From an uncultured bacterium (GTDB lineage Bacteria > Verrucomicrobiota > Lentisphaeria > Victivallales > UBA1829), in NCBI GenBank assembly GCA_902778895.1, contig CACYZF010000002.1, positions 222,191 through 286,190 of the forward strand: 64,000 nucleotides of DNA. The letters are read 5' to 3'. The notes below the pieces were generated by a model, which ran no database searches, was not told the DNA's origin, and was given only the letters and a program-made list of their open reading frames with translations. This document shows, one piece after another, positions 52,734 through 62,729 of this stretch (position 1 is its first letter; each line of letters opens with the position of its first letter). The translations under genes were made by a program, and so were the position numbers.

Positions 52734-53030
52734 TCAATAATCTTTCTCTTTCAGCCAGCACACGAAATAAATGATCGAGCCGAGAACGAAGGAGTAAAGT
52801 GCGATGAAAACTGGCAGCAGGATAAAAAGAATCGGGAGAGAAGCAGGATTCTGAAATGCAAACACAATACACGGGAAATAGAGAATCATCAGGATGATCA
52901 TAAAGCCTGTCGTCCGGAATATGAGGGACAGGAGGATCAGGATCGGCTGCACTGCCGCCGCGATGAAGACGCAGCGCCACCACAGATGTTTATCGTCCGA
53001 CGGATCGCCGGCAGGGGATATGATCGCCAT
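52734..53030 (-). CDS. Single-copy relative of the repeated membrane module
   Basis: 98 residues: CVFIAAAVQPILILLSLIF, a middle span ILMILYFPCIVFAF, and ALYSFVLGSIIYFVCWL. It matches one unit of the 392-residue protein 40 bp downstream on the same strand, so the two are paralogues in one operon. GAGGAGAATAG precedes the ATG. No known family recognised. Confidence 0.7.
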   Translation of the reverse strand: MAIISPAGDPSDDKHLWWRCVFIAAAVQPILILLSLIFRTTGFMIILMILYFPCIVFAFQNPASLPILFILLPVFIALYSFVLGSIIYFVCWLKEKDY

Positions 53031-53063
53031 TTTTCTATTCTCCTCGGAAAAGGTTTTTCGAAA

Positions 53064-53091
53064 TAAGACCTATAGGTCCTATATGACTTAT
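53064..53091. repeat. Short palindromic CTATAGGTC element
   Basis: Contains the perfect 12-bp palindrome GACCTATAGGTC (53067-53078) followed by CTATATGACTTAT. A related element lies at 63552-63577. Similar CCTATAGGTC arrays are scattered between genes in some gut bacteria; this is a degenerate short copy, origin unknown. Confidence 0.5.
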
Positions 53092-53113
53092 TCTCAGCAA
53101 CTTGTCCGGCTGT

Positions 53114-54028
53114 TCAGTCTTTCTTTTCTTCCGCGTTGGCTTTCTTGTCCTTGGCAGGGTCTTCGTCAATATAGCCCTGCTGGAACATCCACTTCGCGCA
53201 GGCGTCCTGCCACATCTGCCACAGCGGCAGTTTCGAGCCAGTGAATCCATGGCCGCCCTCGGTGAACTCGAGGTATTCGACGGGGACCTTGTGCGCCTTG
53301 AGCGCCTCGACGTACATGCGGCTGTTGTCGACCGGGACGAGCTGGTCCTTCGCGGAATGGCACACGAACGCCGGCGGGGTCTTGTCCGTGACCTGTTTTT
53401 CGTTGGAGAGGAGGTCGATCAGCTCCTGCGACGGGTTGCCGCCCAGCAGATTGCGTTTCGTGCCGCCCTCGGTCTTCGCGGTCATCGTGATCACCGGGTA
53501 GATCAGGACCTGGAAATCGGGGCGCGAGGACATCTTTTCAATGGGGTCTTCGGACTTCGCGTCGCCGTCGTCGAAATGCGTCGCGATCGTACTGGCGAGG
53601 TGGCCGCCCGCCGAGAATCCCATCACGCCGACCTTCTTCGGCTCCACGCCGCGCGTCTTGCCCTCGGCGCGCACCGTGCGGATCGCATGCGCCGCGTCCT
53701 GAAGCGGCAGCGGATGCCGGTTCGGCGCGATCCGGTAGGACAGCACCACGCCCGTGACGCCGTAGGTGTTCAGCCATTTCGCGACGTCGTATCCCTCGTT
53801 GCCCTTCACGAGCATCCCGTAGCCGCCGCCGGGGCAGATCACGACGACCGTTCCGTTCGGCTTCTCCGGCACATACCAGCGGAGCGAGGTCTTTTCGGCA
53901 TTCGCGCCGCCCGTGCCGGATTTCCACAGCGGGACGTCCGTCGGTTCGGCGGCGGACACGGCGGAAAATGCCGAGAATGCGAAGCAGAAGAGGGCGAGAC
54001 CGAGTTTGCGGGAGGATGATTTGAGCAT
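53114..54028 (-). CDS. Exported alpha/beta-hydrolase, acetyl-esterase-like
   Basis: 304 residues from the ATG at 54028 (AAGGAGTCCTGTC upstream; a longer start lacks this). Signal peptide LGLALFCFAFSAFSAVSAA. Catalytic elements: VVICPGGGYGML (oxyanion), VGVMGFSAGGHLAS (nucleophile Ser), HSAKDQLVPVDNS (Asp) and EGGHGFTG (His). Such secreted esterases remove acetyl or other acyl groups from plant or mucosal glycans. It is divergent from a GH95 fucosidase, suggesting a shared polysaccharide-use locus. Confidence 0.85.
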   Translation of the reverse strand: MLKSSSRKLGLALFCFAFSAFSAVSAAEPTDVPLWKSGTGGANAEKTSLRWYVPEKPNGTVVVICPGGGYGMLVKGNEGYDVAKWLNTYGVTGVVLSYRIAPNRHPLPLQDAAHAIRTVRAEGKTRGVEPKKVGVMGFSAGGHLASTIATHFDDGDAKSEDPIEKMSSRPDFQVLIYPVITMTAKTEGGTKRNLLGGNPSQELIDLLSNEKQVTDKTPPAFVCHSAKDQLVPVDNSRMYVEALKAHKVPVEYLEFTEGGHGFTGSKLPLWQMWQDACAKWMFQQGYIDEDPAKDKKANAEEKKD

Positions 54029-54083
54029 GACAGGACTCCTTTTCGGAAAATAGCTTGAATAAAGATTGTGAATCAATACCATA

Positions 54084-54111
54084 ACAATAGCACGGTTTCC
54101 GCGGTTTGCAA
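54084..54111 (-). promoter_or_regulatory. Promoter for the esterase gene
   Basis: Minus strand TTGCAA, 16 nt, TATTGT with GTGC before the -10; about 60 bp upstream of the ATG. Confidence 0.65.
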
Positions 54112-54140
54112 ATAGTTTTTCGCGGTTTCGGACAATGCGG

Positions 54141-54158
54141 AACGTTATCGCTAACGTT
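54141..54158. promoter_or_regulatory. Palindromic operator between esterase and fucosidase promoters
   Basis: AACGTTA-TCGC-TAACGTT, 7-bp arms, located between two divergent promoters. Size and symmetry suit a LacI- or GntR-type regulator; no regulator gene is adjacent. Confidence 0.5.
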
Positions 54159-54218
54159 ACCTTGCATTAAAACTCGTATGATTCCTCGATTCCACTTGTT
54201 GTTCCCGTTTTCACGCGT

Positions 54219-54247
54219 TTGATTATTCGCCGCATTGATGGTATAGT
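54219..54247 (+). promoter_or_regulatory. Promoter for the GH95 gene
   Basis: TTGATT, 17 nt, TATAGT; about 50 bp upstream of the ATG at 54296. The remaining 54029-54295 gap holds the esterase promoter and a palindrome. Confidence 0.75.
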
Positions 54248-54295
54248 AGACCGGAAACACAAGAACATCACCCTCTTTCTAAGGAGTCCCCGTCC

Positions 54296-56986
54296 ATGAA
54301 CCGCCTGAAAACAGTCCTGATCCCGCTCGTCTGCATCGCAGCCGCGCATATCGCATACGCCCTGCCGGAAAACTTCGATGCTCGCCTCAAGGAAGCAAAC
54401 TCGACCATCCGCGACAACGCCCCGGCGAAGATATGGAGCGAGGCGTACCCCATCGGCAACGGACGCTTCGGCGCGATGGTGTTCGGCGGCGTCCGCGAGG
54501 AACGGCTTCAGCTGAACGACATCACGGTGTGGTCGGGCGGCAAGGACGACCCGTGGAAGAAGGACGCGTGGCAGCATCTGCCGGAAATCCGCGAGGCGAT
54601 CGGCAAAAGCGAATGGCGGCGCGCCAACGACCTGGTGAACCGCTACATGACCGAGAAGGGCGGCTATTTCCCATCGTACCAGACGCTCGGCGACCTCAGG
54701 ATCAAGTTCGACATCCCGGAAGACGCGAAGATCGAAAACTACAGCCGCAAGCTCGATTTGAAGACCGCCGTCGAAACCGTCACCTTTACTGTGGACGGCG
54801 TCAGGTACTACACGCGTGAGTATTTCGCCAGCCACCCGGACCAGGTCATCGCGGCGCGGTTCACGGCATCGAAACCCGGCGCACTCTCCTGCCGCATCAC
54901 GCTCAACCGCGGCCGCGCGGCAAAGACCGTTGCCGAGGGAAACGACGCCCTGCTGATGACCGGCAACACCGATTTCGACAACCGCAAGGGCAACTGCGAT
55001 TACGCCGTGATGCTGAAGGTCGTCCCGGGAATCATGTACAGCAGACCGACCCCCGGCGAAGCCGAACCGAGCAGCCACGCCCGCCCGCAACCGGACATGA
55101 GCATCGCGGATTTGGACAGAATTAACGCGAAACTCTCCGCCGAGGGCGACACCATCACGGTCACGGGCGCTACATCGTTCACTGTATATCTGGCCGCCCA
55201 CACCAGCTACAAGGCGGACTGGGATGCGAACTACCGCAACGGCGACGACCTTGTTGCAGTCGTCCGCGAACGCATCGGAAACATCGCACCCCGGTCGATC
55301 ACTGTGGCCCGCTCCCAGTCCCAGACTTTCACGCCCGTCAGCAGAACGGGCGTCAGCGGACGGATGGACCAATTCGACACGTTCCGGCAAAAACATATCG
55401 AAGACTATCAGAAATTCTACAACCGCGTGTCGTTCGATTTCAAAAATCCGGTCGAGGGGAAATCGGACGAGGAGCTTGAGAAGTTCCTCAACCTCACCAC
55501 CGTGGAGCGCCTGAAACGCTTCAAGGACCACCCGGAGGACACGGCGTTCGCGGCGCTCTTCGCGCAGTTCGGGCGCTACCTCATGATCGCGTCCAGCCGC
55601 GAGGACAACCCGCTGCCGTCGAACTCGCAGGGCATCTGGGGCGACGGCTACGACCTGCCGTGGAAATGCGACTACAAAAGCAACATCAACTACCAGATGA
55701 ACTACTGGCCCGTGAACACCGCCAACCTCTCCGAGTGCATGACCCCCGCCGTGAACATGAACCTCGCGCTTATCCCGTCCGGCCACATCACCGCAAAGGA
55801 GTATTTCAACGCGCCCGGCTGGACCTGCGCCTACACGACCAACGCCTGGGGCTGGACCGCGCCCGGCGGCAGCCTGCCGTGGGGGCCGTTCTTCAGCGCG
55901 GGCGGCTGGTTCTGCCAGATGATGTTCGACCACTACGCGTTCAACGGCGACAAGGCGTACCTCGAAAAGATCTACCCCGCCATGAAGGATAACTGCCGGT
56001 TCTTCCTCTCCGCGCTCGTCGAGGGGCCGGACGGCAAACTCTCCATGAACCCGTCGACCTCGCCCGAAAACAGTTTCCGCGACGGCGCGAACGGCGGCGG
56101 CAGCGTGGCGTGGGGCGGCGAAATGGAGTCCGCCATCATCCGCGAAGTCTTCCGCGACACGCTCTTCGCCGCGAAGGTCCTCGGCGACAAGGACGAGGAA
56201 TTCCTCAAGCAGCTGAAGGCCGCCAACGAAAAACTCCGCCCGATCGCGATCGGACGTTACGGCCAGATTCAGGAATGGGGCCCGGACGTCGACAACCCGA
56301 ACGACCAGCACCGTCACATCTCCCATCTCTTCGCGCTCATGCCAGGCTCGCAGATCGACGCGCGCAGCAACTGGAAGGACGCCGAAGGCGCGCGTGTGGT
56401 GCTGAACCACCGCGGCGACGAGGGGACCGGCTGGTCGAAGGCGTGGAAGATCAACCTCTGGGCGCGTCTGCTCGACGGCGACCGCGCCTACAAACTCCTC
56501 CGCGAACAGCTCACCTATGTCAGCGAGCAGTCGGTCGTGTACGGGGCGGGCGGCGTCTACGGCAGCCTGCTCGACGCGCATCCGCCGTTCCAGATCGACG
56601 GCAACTTCGGCGCGCTCTCCGGCCTCGTCGAAATGCTCCTGCAGAGCCATGTGTACGAGGAACGCGGCGCGGAACGCATCTACTCGCTCGACCTCCTGCC
56701 CGCCCTGCCGAAAACGCACGGCTTCGAAACAGGTTCCGTGAAGGGACTCAAGGCGCGCGGCGGGTTCACGGTCGACATCGACTGGGAAAACGGCAAGCTC
56801 AAGCAGGCGATTGTCACCTGCACGCATGACACCCCCGGTTTCCGCGTGATTACGGGCAGCCTTCCTCCCGAGGCCAGCGAGCTCCTGAATCAGCCCGGCA
56901 TACGCATCATTTCGGCAGGCAGGATCAGAAATTACCTCCCCGAAGGCGGCTACAAGGCCGGGGACGTCATCACGATCACCCCCTGA
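54296..56986 (+). CDS. Secreted alpha-L-fucosidase, GH95 family
   Basis: 896 residues with signal peptide ([16 protein letters not shown]). GH95 landmarks: [17 protein letters not shown] and [12 protein letters not shown] at the N-terminal beta domain, then in the (alpha/alpha)6 barrel [57 protein letters not shown] and [11 protein letters not shown]. These carry the Asn-activated inverting machinery of 1,2-alpha-L-fucosidase. It hydrolyses terminal fucose (or related galactose) from mucin-type or plant glycans outside the cytoplasm. Length matches the family. Context: divergent acetyl esterase. AAGGAG precedes the ATG. Confidence 0.95.
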   Translation: MNRLKTVLIPLVCIAAAHIAYALPENFDARLKEANSTIRDNAPAKIWSEAYPIGNGRFGAMVFGGVREERLQLNDITVWSGGKDDPWKKDAWQHLPEIREAIGKSEWRRANDLVNRYMTEKGGYFPSYQTLGDLRIKFDIPEDAKIENYSRKLDLKTAVETVTFTVDGVRYYTREYFASHPDQVIAARFTASKPGALSCRITLNRGRAAKTVAEGNDALLMTGNTDFDNRKGNCDYAVMLKVVPGIMYSRPTPGEAEPSSHARPQPDMSIADLDRINAKLSAEGDTITVTGATSFTVYLAAHTSYKADWDANYRNGDDLVAVVRERIGNIAPRSITVARSQSQTFTPVSRTGVSGRMDQFDTFRQKHIEDYQKFYNRVSFDFKNPVEGKSDEELEKFLNLTTVERLKRFKDHPEDTAFAALFAQFGRYLMIASSREDNPLPSNSQGIWGDGYDLPWKCDYKSNINYQMNYWPVNTANLSECMTPAVNMNLALIPSGHITAKEYFNAPGWTCAYTTNAWGWTAPGGSLPWGPFFSAGGWFCQMMFDHYAFNGDKAYLEKIYPAMKDNCRFFLSALVEGPDGKLSMNPSTSPENSFRDGANGGGSVAWGGEMESAIIREVFRDTLFAAKVLGDKDEEFLKQLKAANEKLRPIAIGRYGQIQEWGPDVDNPNDQHRHISHLFALMPGSQIDARSNWKDAEGARVVLNHRGDEGTGWSKAWKINLWARLLDGDRAYKLLREQLTYVSEQSVVYGAGGVYGSLLDAHPPFQIDGNFGALSGLVEMLLQSHVYEERGAERIYSLDLLPALPKTHGFETGSVKGLKARGGFTVDIDWENGKLKQAIVTCTHDTPGFRVITGSLPPEASELLNQPGIRIISAGRIRNYLPEGGYKAGDVITITP

Positions 56987-57132
56987 AAAAACCATCCGGC
57001 CTTTTCACCATCTCCATCCCCTTCCGGCAACCCGTCGGGAGGGGGGGGTTCCATGCTCAAAAAAACACCGCTTCGGGCCTGACACGCGGCATTTCCCGGC
57101 CTTTATAAATATTGAAAAACGCATACGCGCAC

Positions 57133-57161
57133 TTGAAAAAGTGGCTCCGGGGATGTATATT
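57133..57161 (+). promoter_or_regulatory. Promoter for the HlyD-RbbA-YhhJ operon
   Basis: TTGAAA, 17 nt, TATATT; about 70 bp upstream of the ATG at 57231. Confidence 0.75.
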
Positions 57162-57230
57162 ATTTTTTGATTTTGTTTGCAATACATTTTATCAACATCA
57201 TAGAACAAACGGGAAAGGATCCCAAAAACC

Positions 57231-58394
57231 ATGAAAAAAATCATTATCTCGCTCCTCGTTATCGCCGCCATCGGCATGACCTGGTATCTCATCAAGACCT
57301 ACAGGGAAGAAGCCATCTACAAGAATCCGGCGTTCGCCTCCGGCAACGGCCGACTCGAGGCGACCGAGATCAACATCGCCGCCAAGCTCGCGGGCAAGAT
57401 CGAGCAGCTCCTGGTCGACGAAGGCGACTACGTGAAGGCCGGCCAGACGCTCGTCCAGATGCAGACCAACACGCTCAAAGCTGAACTTGAACAGGCAAAC
57501 GCCACGATCAAAGTGAAGGAAGCCGAGCTCGAACAGGCGAAGGCGCAGCTCCAGGTCGAGGAAGCCTCGCTCGCCGCCGCAAATGCCTCTCTCGCTTCCG
57601 CGAAGGCCGCGCTCGCCGCGAAGGTCAGCACGTACAACAACGCAAAGAGCCGTTACGAACGTTCGAAAGAGCTGATGGAAAAGGACGTCACGTCCCGCCA
57701 GACCTTCGAAAACGATGAAGCCATGTTCCAGTCCGCGGCCGCCGACGTCGACTCCGCAAAAGCCGACATCCAGGGCGTCGAAGCCGACGTCAAGAGCGTC
57801 GAAGCAGCGATCGTTTCCGACAAGGCCGCCATCGTGAAGGCCGAAGCCGCCATCGCCGCGGCGAAGGCCGACGCCGACCGCATCCAGGCCGACATCGACG
57901 ACAGCACCCTCACCGCCCCGATCGACGGACGCATCCAGTACCGCATCTCCGAAGTCGGCGAAGTCCTCAGCTCCGGCGGCCGCGTGCTCAACCTCGTCGA
58001 CCTCACCGACGTCTACCTGACCTTCTTCGTCCCCGAGGAAACCGCCGGCAAGATCGCGCTCGGCGCGGATGCCCGAATTGTGCTCGACGCCATGGACGAC
58101 GTGGCGATCCCCGCCACCATCTCCTACGTCGCCAACGTGGCGCAGTTCACGCCGAAGACCGTCGAAACCAGAGTCGAACGCGAAAAACTCATGTTCCGCG
58201 TGAAGGCAAAGATCGACCCCGCCCTCCTCAAGCAGTACGTCGAATACGTCAAGACCGGCATCCCGGGCGTCGCCTGGGTCCGCCTCGACGACCAGGAACC
58301 CTGGCCGGACTTCCTCAAGACCCCGAAAGAGAAGGGTGAAGCAGTCCCCGTCGCCGAGAAACCCGCCGAAACGAACGGAACTGCCGCGAAATGA
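57231..58394 (+). CDS. HlyD-family membrane fusion protein (YhiI-like)
   Basis: 387 residues. N-terminal membrane anchor (IIISLLVIAAIGMTWYLI), lipoyl/barrel-sandwich start GNGRLEATEINIAAKLAGKI, a long Ala-rich coiled-coil hairpin (about 80-220), second lipoyl half LTAPIDGRIQYRISEVGE, and beta-barrel VYLTFFVPEETAGKI. It spans the periplasm, linking the inner-membrane exporter to an outer-membrane factor (not in view). Its stop overlaps the start of the RbbA-like gene. The C-terminal Lys/Glu tail is extra. Confidence 0.9.
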   Translation: MKKIIISLLVIAAIGMTWYLIKTYREEAIYKNPAFASGNGRLEATEINIAAKLAGKIEQLLVDEGDYVKAGQTLVQMQTNTLKAELEQANATIKVKEAELEQAKAQLQVEEASLAAANASLASAKAALAAKVSTYNNAKSRYERSKELMEKDVTSRQTFENDEAMFQSAAADVDSAKADIQGVEADVKSVEAAIVSDKAAIVKAEAAIAAAKADADRIQADIDDSTLTAPIDGRIQYRISEVGEVLSSGGRVLNLVDLTDVYLTFFVPEETAGKIALGADARIVLDAMDDVAIPATISYVANVAQFTPKTVETRVEREKLMFRVKAKIDPALLKQYVEYVKTGIPGVAWVRLDDQEPWPDFLKTPKEKGEAVPVAEKPAETNGTAAK

Positions 58395-61174
58395 GCAACT
58401 CTCCCTCCAATGAGGGCGTGAACATCGAACCGGTCGTCAGCTTCCGGAACCTGGCCCTGAAATACGGCAAGACCCTGGGGCTGGACCATGTCACGCTTGA
58501 TATCCCCGCGCGCAAGCTGATCGGCATGATCGGCCCCGACGGCGTGGGCAAATCCACGCTGCTGTCCCTCGTGACCGGGGCGCACGCCATGCAGGAGGGC
58601 GATTTGCGCGTCCTCGGCGGCGACATGCGCGACAAGGTCCACCGGAACAAGGTGTGCCCGAAGATCGCGTACATGCCGCAGGGCCTCGGCAAAAACCTGT
58701 ATTTCACGCTCACGGTCGAGGAAAACCTCCAGTTCTTCGCGCGCCTCTTCGGACACAACGCCGCGGAGCGCCGCCGCAGGATCGACCGCCTGACCAAAAG
58801 CACTGGCCTCTATCCCTTCCTCGACCGTCCGGCGGGCAAGCTCTCCGGCGGCATGAAGCAGAAGCTCGGCCTCTGCTGCTCCCTGATCCACGACCCCGAC
58901 CTGCTCGTGCTCGACGAACCGACCACCGGCGTCGACCCGCTCGCACGCCGCCAGTTCTGGGACCTGGTCGACTCCATCCGCGAAGCCCAGGAAAACATGA
59001 GCGTGATCGTGGCGACCGCGTACATGGACGAGGCGCAGCGGTTCGACTGGCTGATCGCCATGAACGACGGCAAGATCCTCGACACCGGCACGCCCGACGA
59101 AATTCTGAAGAAGACCGGCAAGGACAACCTCGACGACGCGTTCATCGAGCTGCTGCCGGAAGAACAGCGAGCGGGCCACAAGACGCTGGTCGTGCCTCCA
59201 CTTGAGACCACCGAGGCGGACGGCTACTCCATCGAGGCCGAGGGGCTGACCAAGCGTTTCGGCTCGTTCACCGCCGTCGACCACGTCAGTTTCCGCATCC
59301 GCAAAGGCGAAATCTTCGGCTTCCTCGGCTCCAACGGCTGCGGCAAGACCACCACCATGCGCATGCTGACCGGGCTCCTGCCCGCCACCGAGGGCGTCGC
59401 CAAACTCTTCGGCAACCCCATCGACGGCAATTCGCTCGAGACCCGCAAGCACCTCGGCTACATGACGCAGCTCTTCTCCCTCTACGGCGACCTGACCGTG
59501 CGCCAGAACCTCGTGCTCTACGCGCACCTGTACCAGATCCCGGAAAACGAGATCCCCGGACGCGTCGACGCCCTGCTCAATCGGTTCCAGCTGAAGGAGA
59601 TCGAACAGAAGCTCCCGAACGACCTCCCGCTCGGCCTGAAGCAGCGCCTCTCCCTCGCCGCCGCGGTCATCCACGATCCCGAGATCGTGATCCTCGACGA
59701 ACCGACCTCCGGCGTCGACCCCGTCGCCCGCGACCTCTTCTGGGAGCTCATCATTGATCTCTCGAGAAAAGACAAGGTCACGATCTTCATCACGACCCAC
59801 TTCATGAACGAGGCAGCGCGCTGCGACCGCATCTCCCTGATGCACAGCGGGCGTTCCCTCGTCTGCGACACCCCGGCGAACATCGTGGCGCAGCGCAACG
59901 CCGCCACGCTCGAAGAGGCGTTCATCGGGTGCCTGGAGGACGCCGACCCGGAATCCAACAAGGCCGCCACGGAATCCTGCATCCAGAACGACGAGACCCC
60001 CGAAGAGGAGCCCGCGCAAAAAGGCGGCTTCCTCGGCTGGCTCACCTCCAAGTTCAGTTTCCAGCGCTGGTACACCTGCTACTGGCGCGAACAGCTCGAA
60101 CTCCTGCGCGACCCGGTCCGCGCCACGCTCGCGCTCTTCGGCGCGCTGATCCTGATGATCGTCATCGGGTACGGCATCAACATGGACGTGGAGAACCTGT
60201 CGTACGCCATCCTCGACAACGACCAGTCCGAAAAGAGCACGAACTACGCACTGAACCTCTCCGGCTCGCGGTACTTCGTCCAGCATCCGGACGTGAAGGA
60301 CCATGCGGACCTCGACCGGCGCATGGCGAACGGCGAACTCAGCGTCGTGGTCGAGTTCCCGCCCAAGTTCGGCAAGGACGTCGATGACGGCAATTCGCCC
60401 GAGGTCGCCTACTGGATCGACGGCGCCAACCCGTCCCGCGCATCGACCATCAACGGTTACGCGTCGCTGGTCCACAATGACTGGCTGAACTCTCTCGCAC
60501 AGTATTCGCCCGACGGTTCGGGCGCGGACCAGATCTCCGTCCAGACGCGCTACCGGTACAACCCGGACGTGGCGAGCCTGCCCGCCATGGTCCCCGCGAC
60601 CATCCCGATCCTGCTGATGATGATCCCGGCCATTCTGGCCGCGCTGTCCGTCGTCCGCGAGAAGGAGATGGGCTCCATCACCAACCTGTACGTGACGCCG
60701 CTCACCAGGACGGAGTTCCTGCTCGGGAAACAGTTCCCGTACCTGATCTTCTCCATGCTCAGCGCGTTCCTGCTGATCGTGATGGCAGTCACCATCTTCG
60801 ACGTCCCGGTCAAGGGCAGCTTCCTGACGCTGCTCGTTTCGCTGCTCGTCTACTGTGTGGTCTCCACAGGCTTCGGCCTGCTGGCGTCCTCCGTGACGCG
60901 CAGCCAGATCGCCGTGATCTTCCTCACCATGCTCGCCACGATGCTTCCCTCCATCCAGCTCTGCGGCCTCACCAACCCGGTCGAAACGCAGAAGGGCGCC
61001 GCGCTCCTCATCGGCAAGATCTACCCCGCCACACACATGCTCCTGATCAGCCGCGGTGTCTTCAACAAGGCGCTCGGTTTCGCGGAGCTGCACCATGAGT
61101 TCATGATCCTGGTCATTACGGTCCCGATCATTCTTGGCCTCGGCGTCCTCTGCCTGAAAAAACAGGAGTCCTGA
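58391..61174 (+). CDS. rbbA: RbbA-like fused ABC transporter (two ATPase domains plus permease)
   Basis: 927 residues. NBD1 (about 15-245): Walker A GPDGVGKST, signature LSGGMKQKLGL, Walker B LLVLDEPTTGVD. NBD2 (about 275-510): Walker A GSNGCGKTT, a degenerate signature LPLGLKQRLSL, Walker B IVILDEPTSGVD. From about 560 an ABC-2 permease with large extracytoplasmic loop and C-terminal spans. This order is that of RbbA (YhiH), encoded between yhiI and yhhJ in enterobacteria; the same trio is present here. Drug or metabolite export is likely. In NBD1 the Walker A has GPD for GPN/GPS. Confidence 0.9.
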   Translation: MSNSPSNEGVNIEPVVSFRNLALKYGKTLGLDHVTLDIPARKLIGMIGPDGVGKSTLLSLVTGAHAMQEGDLRVLGGDMRDKVHRNKVCPKIAYMPQGLGKNLYFTLTVEENLQFFARLFGHNAAERRRRIDRLTKSTGLYPFLDRPAGKLSGGMKQKLGLCCSLIHDPDLLVLDEPTTGVDPLARRQFWDLVDSIREAQENMSVIVATAYMDEAQRFDWLIAMNDGKILDTGTPDEILKKTGKDNLDDAFIELLPEEQRAGHKTLVVPPLETTEADGYSIEAEGLTKRFGSFTAVDHVSFRIRKGEIFGFLGSNGCGKTTTMRMLTGLLPATEGVAKLFGNPIDGNSLETRKHLGYMTQLFSLYGDLTVRQNLVLYAHLYQIPENEIPGRVDALLNRFQLKEIEQKLPNDLPLGLKQRLSLAAAVIHDPEIVILDEPTSGVDPVARDLFWELIIDLSRKDKVTIFITTHFMNEAARCDRISLMHSGRSLVCDTPANIVAQRNAATLEEAFIGCLEDADPESNKAATESCIQNDETPEEEPAQKGGFLGWLTSKFSFQRWYTCYWREQLELLRDPVRATLALFGALILMIVIGYGINMDVENLSYAILDNDQSEKSTNYALNLSGSRYFVQHPDVKDHADLDRRMANGELSVVVEFPPKFGKDVDDGNSPEVAYWIDGANPSRASTINGYASLVHNDWLNSLAQYSPDGSGADQISVQTRYRYNPDVASLPAMVPATIPILLMMIPAILAALSVVREKEMGSITNLYVTPLTRTEFLLGKQFPYLIFSMLSAFLLIVMAVTIFDVPVKGSFLTLLVSLLVYCVVSTGFGLLASSVTRSQIAVIFLTMLATMLPSIQLCGLTNPVETQKGAALLIGKIYPATHMLLISRGVFNKALGFAELHHEFMILVITVPIILGLGVLCLKKQES

Positions 61175-61176
61175 CC

Positions 61177-62295
61177 ATGATTCAAGCGATCAAAAACATC
61201 TTTCAGCTCGGGAAGAAGGAGATCCTCAGCCTCTGCCGCGACGGACTCCTCATGGCGCTGATCGTCTACTCCTTCACCGCCGCCATCATCGTCGCATCCA
61301 ACGCTTCGACGGACTTCGCCGACGCCGCCATCGCGGTCGTCGACGAGGACCAGTCCCAGCTCTCGCAGCGCCTGTCCGACGCGTTCCAGCCCCCGCTCTT
61401 CCTCCCCGTCGAGATCATCCAGCGCAACGACATCGACCGTACGATGGACGAGGGCAGATACACGTTCGTCGTCGTCTTCCCCGTCGATCTCGAAAAGGAC
61501 GTGATGGCGCACATGACGCCGGATATCCAGGTCAACGTCGACGCCACGCGCATGTCGCAGGCGTTCACCGGCGCCGGATATATCCAGCAGATCCTGTTCT
61601 CTGAGGTACAGAAATTCGTGAAGGACAATTCGGGCGATTCCTCCGCCTCCGCTGCGAACATCGTCATCCGCAACCGCTACAACCCGAACCTCTACGGCTC
61701 GTGGTTCAATGCGCTGATGCAGCTCGCGAACAACATCGCCATGCTCGCCATCATCCTCACGGGCTCGGCGCTCATCACGGAACGAGAGAAAGGCACGCTG
61801 GAGCATCTGCTCGTGATGCCCGTCACGCCGTTCCAGATCATGGCGTCGAAGATCTGGTCCATGATGCTCGTCGTCATGGTCGCCGCCCTCACAGGCCTCT
61901 TCCTGGTCGTCAGAATGTACCTCCAGATCCCGCTCGCGGGCTCCTGCACGCTCTTCGCGGCCGGAATGGCGCTCTATCTCTTCGCGCTTACCTCCCTCGG
62001 CATCTTCCTGGCGTGCATGTCGCAGAACATGCCCCAGCTTGGACTCCTGATCATCCTCGTCCTGATGCCGCTGGAAATGCTCTCCGGCAGTTCCACGCCG
62101 CAGGAGAGCATGCCCGTCTGGGTGCAGAGGGTCATGCAGTTCGCACCGACGACCCACTTCGTGAACATCACGCAGGGCATCCTGTTCCGCGGCGCGGGAC
62201 TCAGGGCCATGTGGCCCACGTTCCTGAAGCTCTTCCTCATCGGCGCGGCACTCTTCACGTTCTCGCTGAGTCGCTTCCGCAAGTCCGTCGCCTGA
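61177..62295 (+). CDS. ABC-2 type permease (YhhJ-like)
   Basis: 372 residues: N-terminal span (GLLMALIVYSFTAAIIVAS), extracytoplasmic domain (about 40-175, VDEDQSQLSQRLSDAFQPP), then five C-terminal spans with the ABC-2 motif ERGTLE-like TEREKGTLEHLLVMPVTP. It pairs with the RbbA-like protein (2 bp gap) as second membrane half. A terminator follows. Substrate unknown. Confidence 0.9.
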   Translation: MIQAIKNIFQLGKKEILSLCRDGLLMALIVYSFTAAIIVASNASTDFADAAIAVVDEDQSQLSQRLSDAFQPPLFLPVEIIQRNDIDRTMDEGRYTFVVVFPVDLEKDVMAHMTPDIQVNVDATRMSQAFTGAGYIQQILFSEVQKFVKDNSGDSSASAANIVIRNRYNPNLYGSWFNALMQLANNIAMLAIILTGSALITEREKGTLEHLLVMPVTPFQIMASKIWSMMLVVMVAALTGLFLVVRMYLQIPLAGSCTLFAAGMALYLFALTSLGIFLACMSQNMPQLGLLIILVLMPLEMLSGSSTPQESMPVWVQRVMQFAPTTHFVNITQGILFRGAGLRAMWPTFLKLFLIGAALFTFSLSRFRKSVA

Positions 62296-62327
62296 CGAAA
62301 TCAGCTTCGGCAACACGAAAAAATCGA

Positions 62328-62359
62328 CCTCCGGTCCGCAATTCGGCCGGAGGTTTTTT
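62328..62359 (+). terminator. Terminator of the export operon
   Basis: CCTCCGG (62328-62334) pairs with CCGGAGG (62347-62353), followed by six T. Confidence 0.9.
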
Positions 62360-62423
62360 ATTGCTCTGATTCTCGCCTGAAGCCCACTTTTTTGCTATTA
62401 TTTCTCTTCCTATTGTCCTGCAT

Positions 62424-62505
62424 CTCGCGTCTCGCGGTCAAGTAGAAAGATGCCGAGCGCAAGCGAGCTTTCCGAGGCGCGCGAATGCGCGCCCCCAGCG
62501 AAGCG
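62424..62505 (-). repeat. Left arm of imperfect inverted repeats around the R-M remnant
   Basis: The reverse complement of this about 82-bp segment aligns with 63305-63386 (CGCTTCGCTGGGGGCGCGCA at one end, CCGCGAG at the other) with scattered mismatches. The 62296-62729 gap otherwise holds a terminator, a promoter and an AAGC microrepeat. Confidence 0.65.
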
Positions 62506-62542
62506 GCAAACTATAAAAAAAATTCAAACACGGGGGATTCAT

Positions 62543-62571
62543 TTGATTTTCTTTTCTTGTAGGGATATAGT
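62543..62571 (+). promoter_or_regulatory. Promoter of the R-M remnant
   Basis: TTGATT, 17 nt, TATAGT; about 160 bp upstream of the remnant's ATG, leaving a long leader. Confidence 0.6.
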
Positions 62572-62729
62572 ATGGCATAATTATTTAATTCTGACAGGAA
62601 TAACACTATGATTACCCTCTACAGCAAGCAAGCAAGCAGATTTCAGACCTCCTCTGCTGACGCTTCGACGGTCTGCACCTCATTTCATTCGGCTTTTCTT
62701 ACGCCCAATAGCTCTCCCGGAGGTGCAGC

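Noticed and set aside
54167..61096. Very long antisense frames over the fucosidase and RbbA genes
   Set aside because: Same GC-bias artefact; the sense strand carries unmistakable GH95 and ABC motifs.
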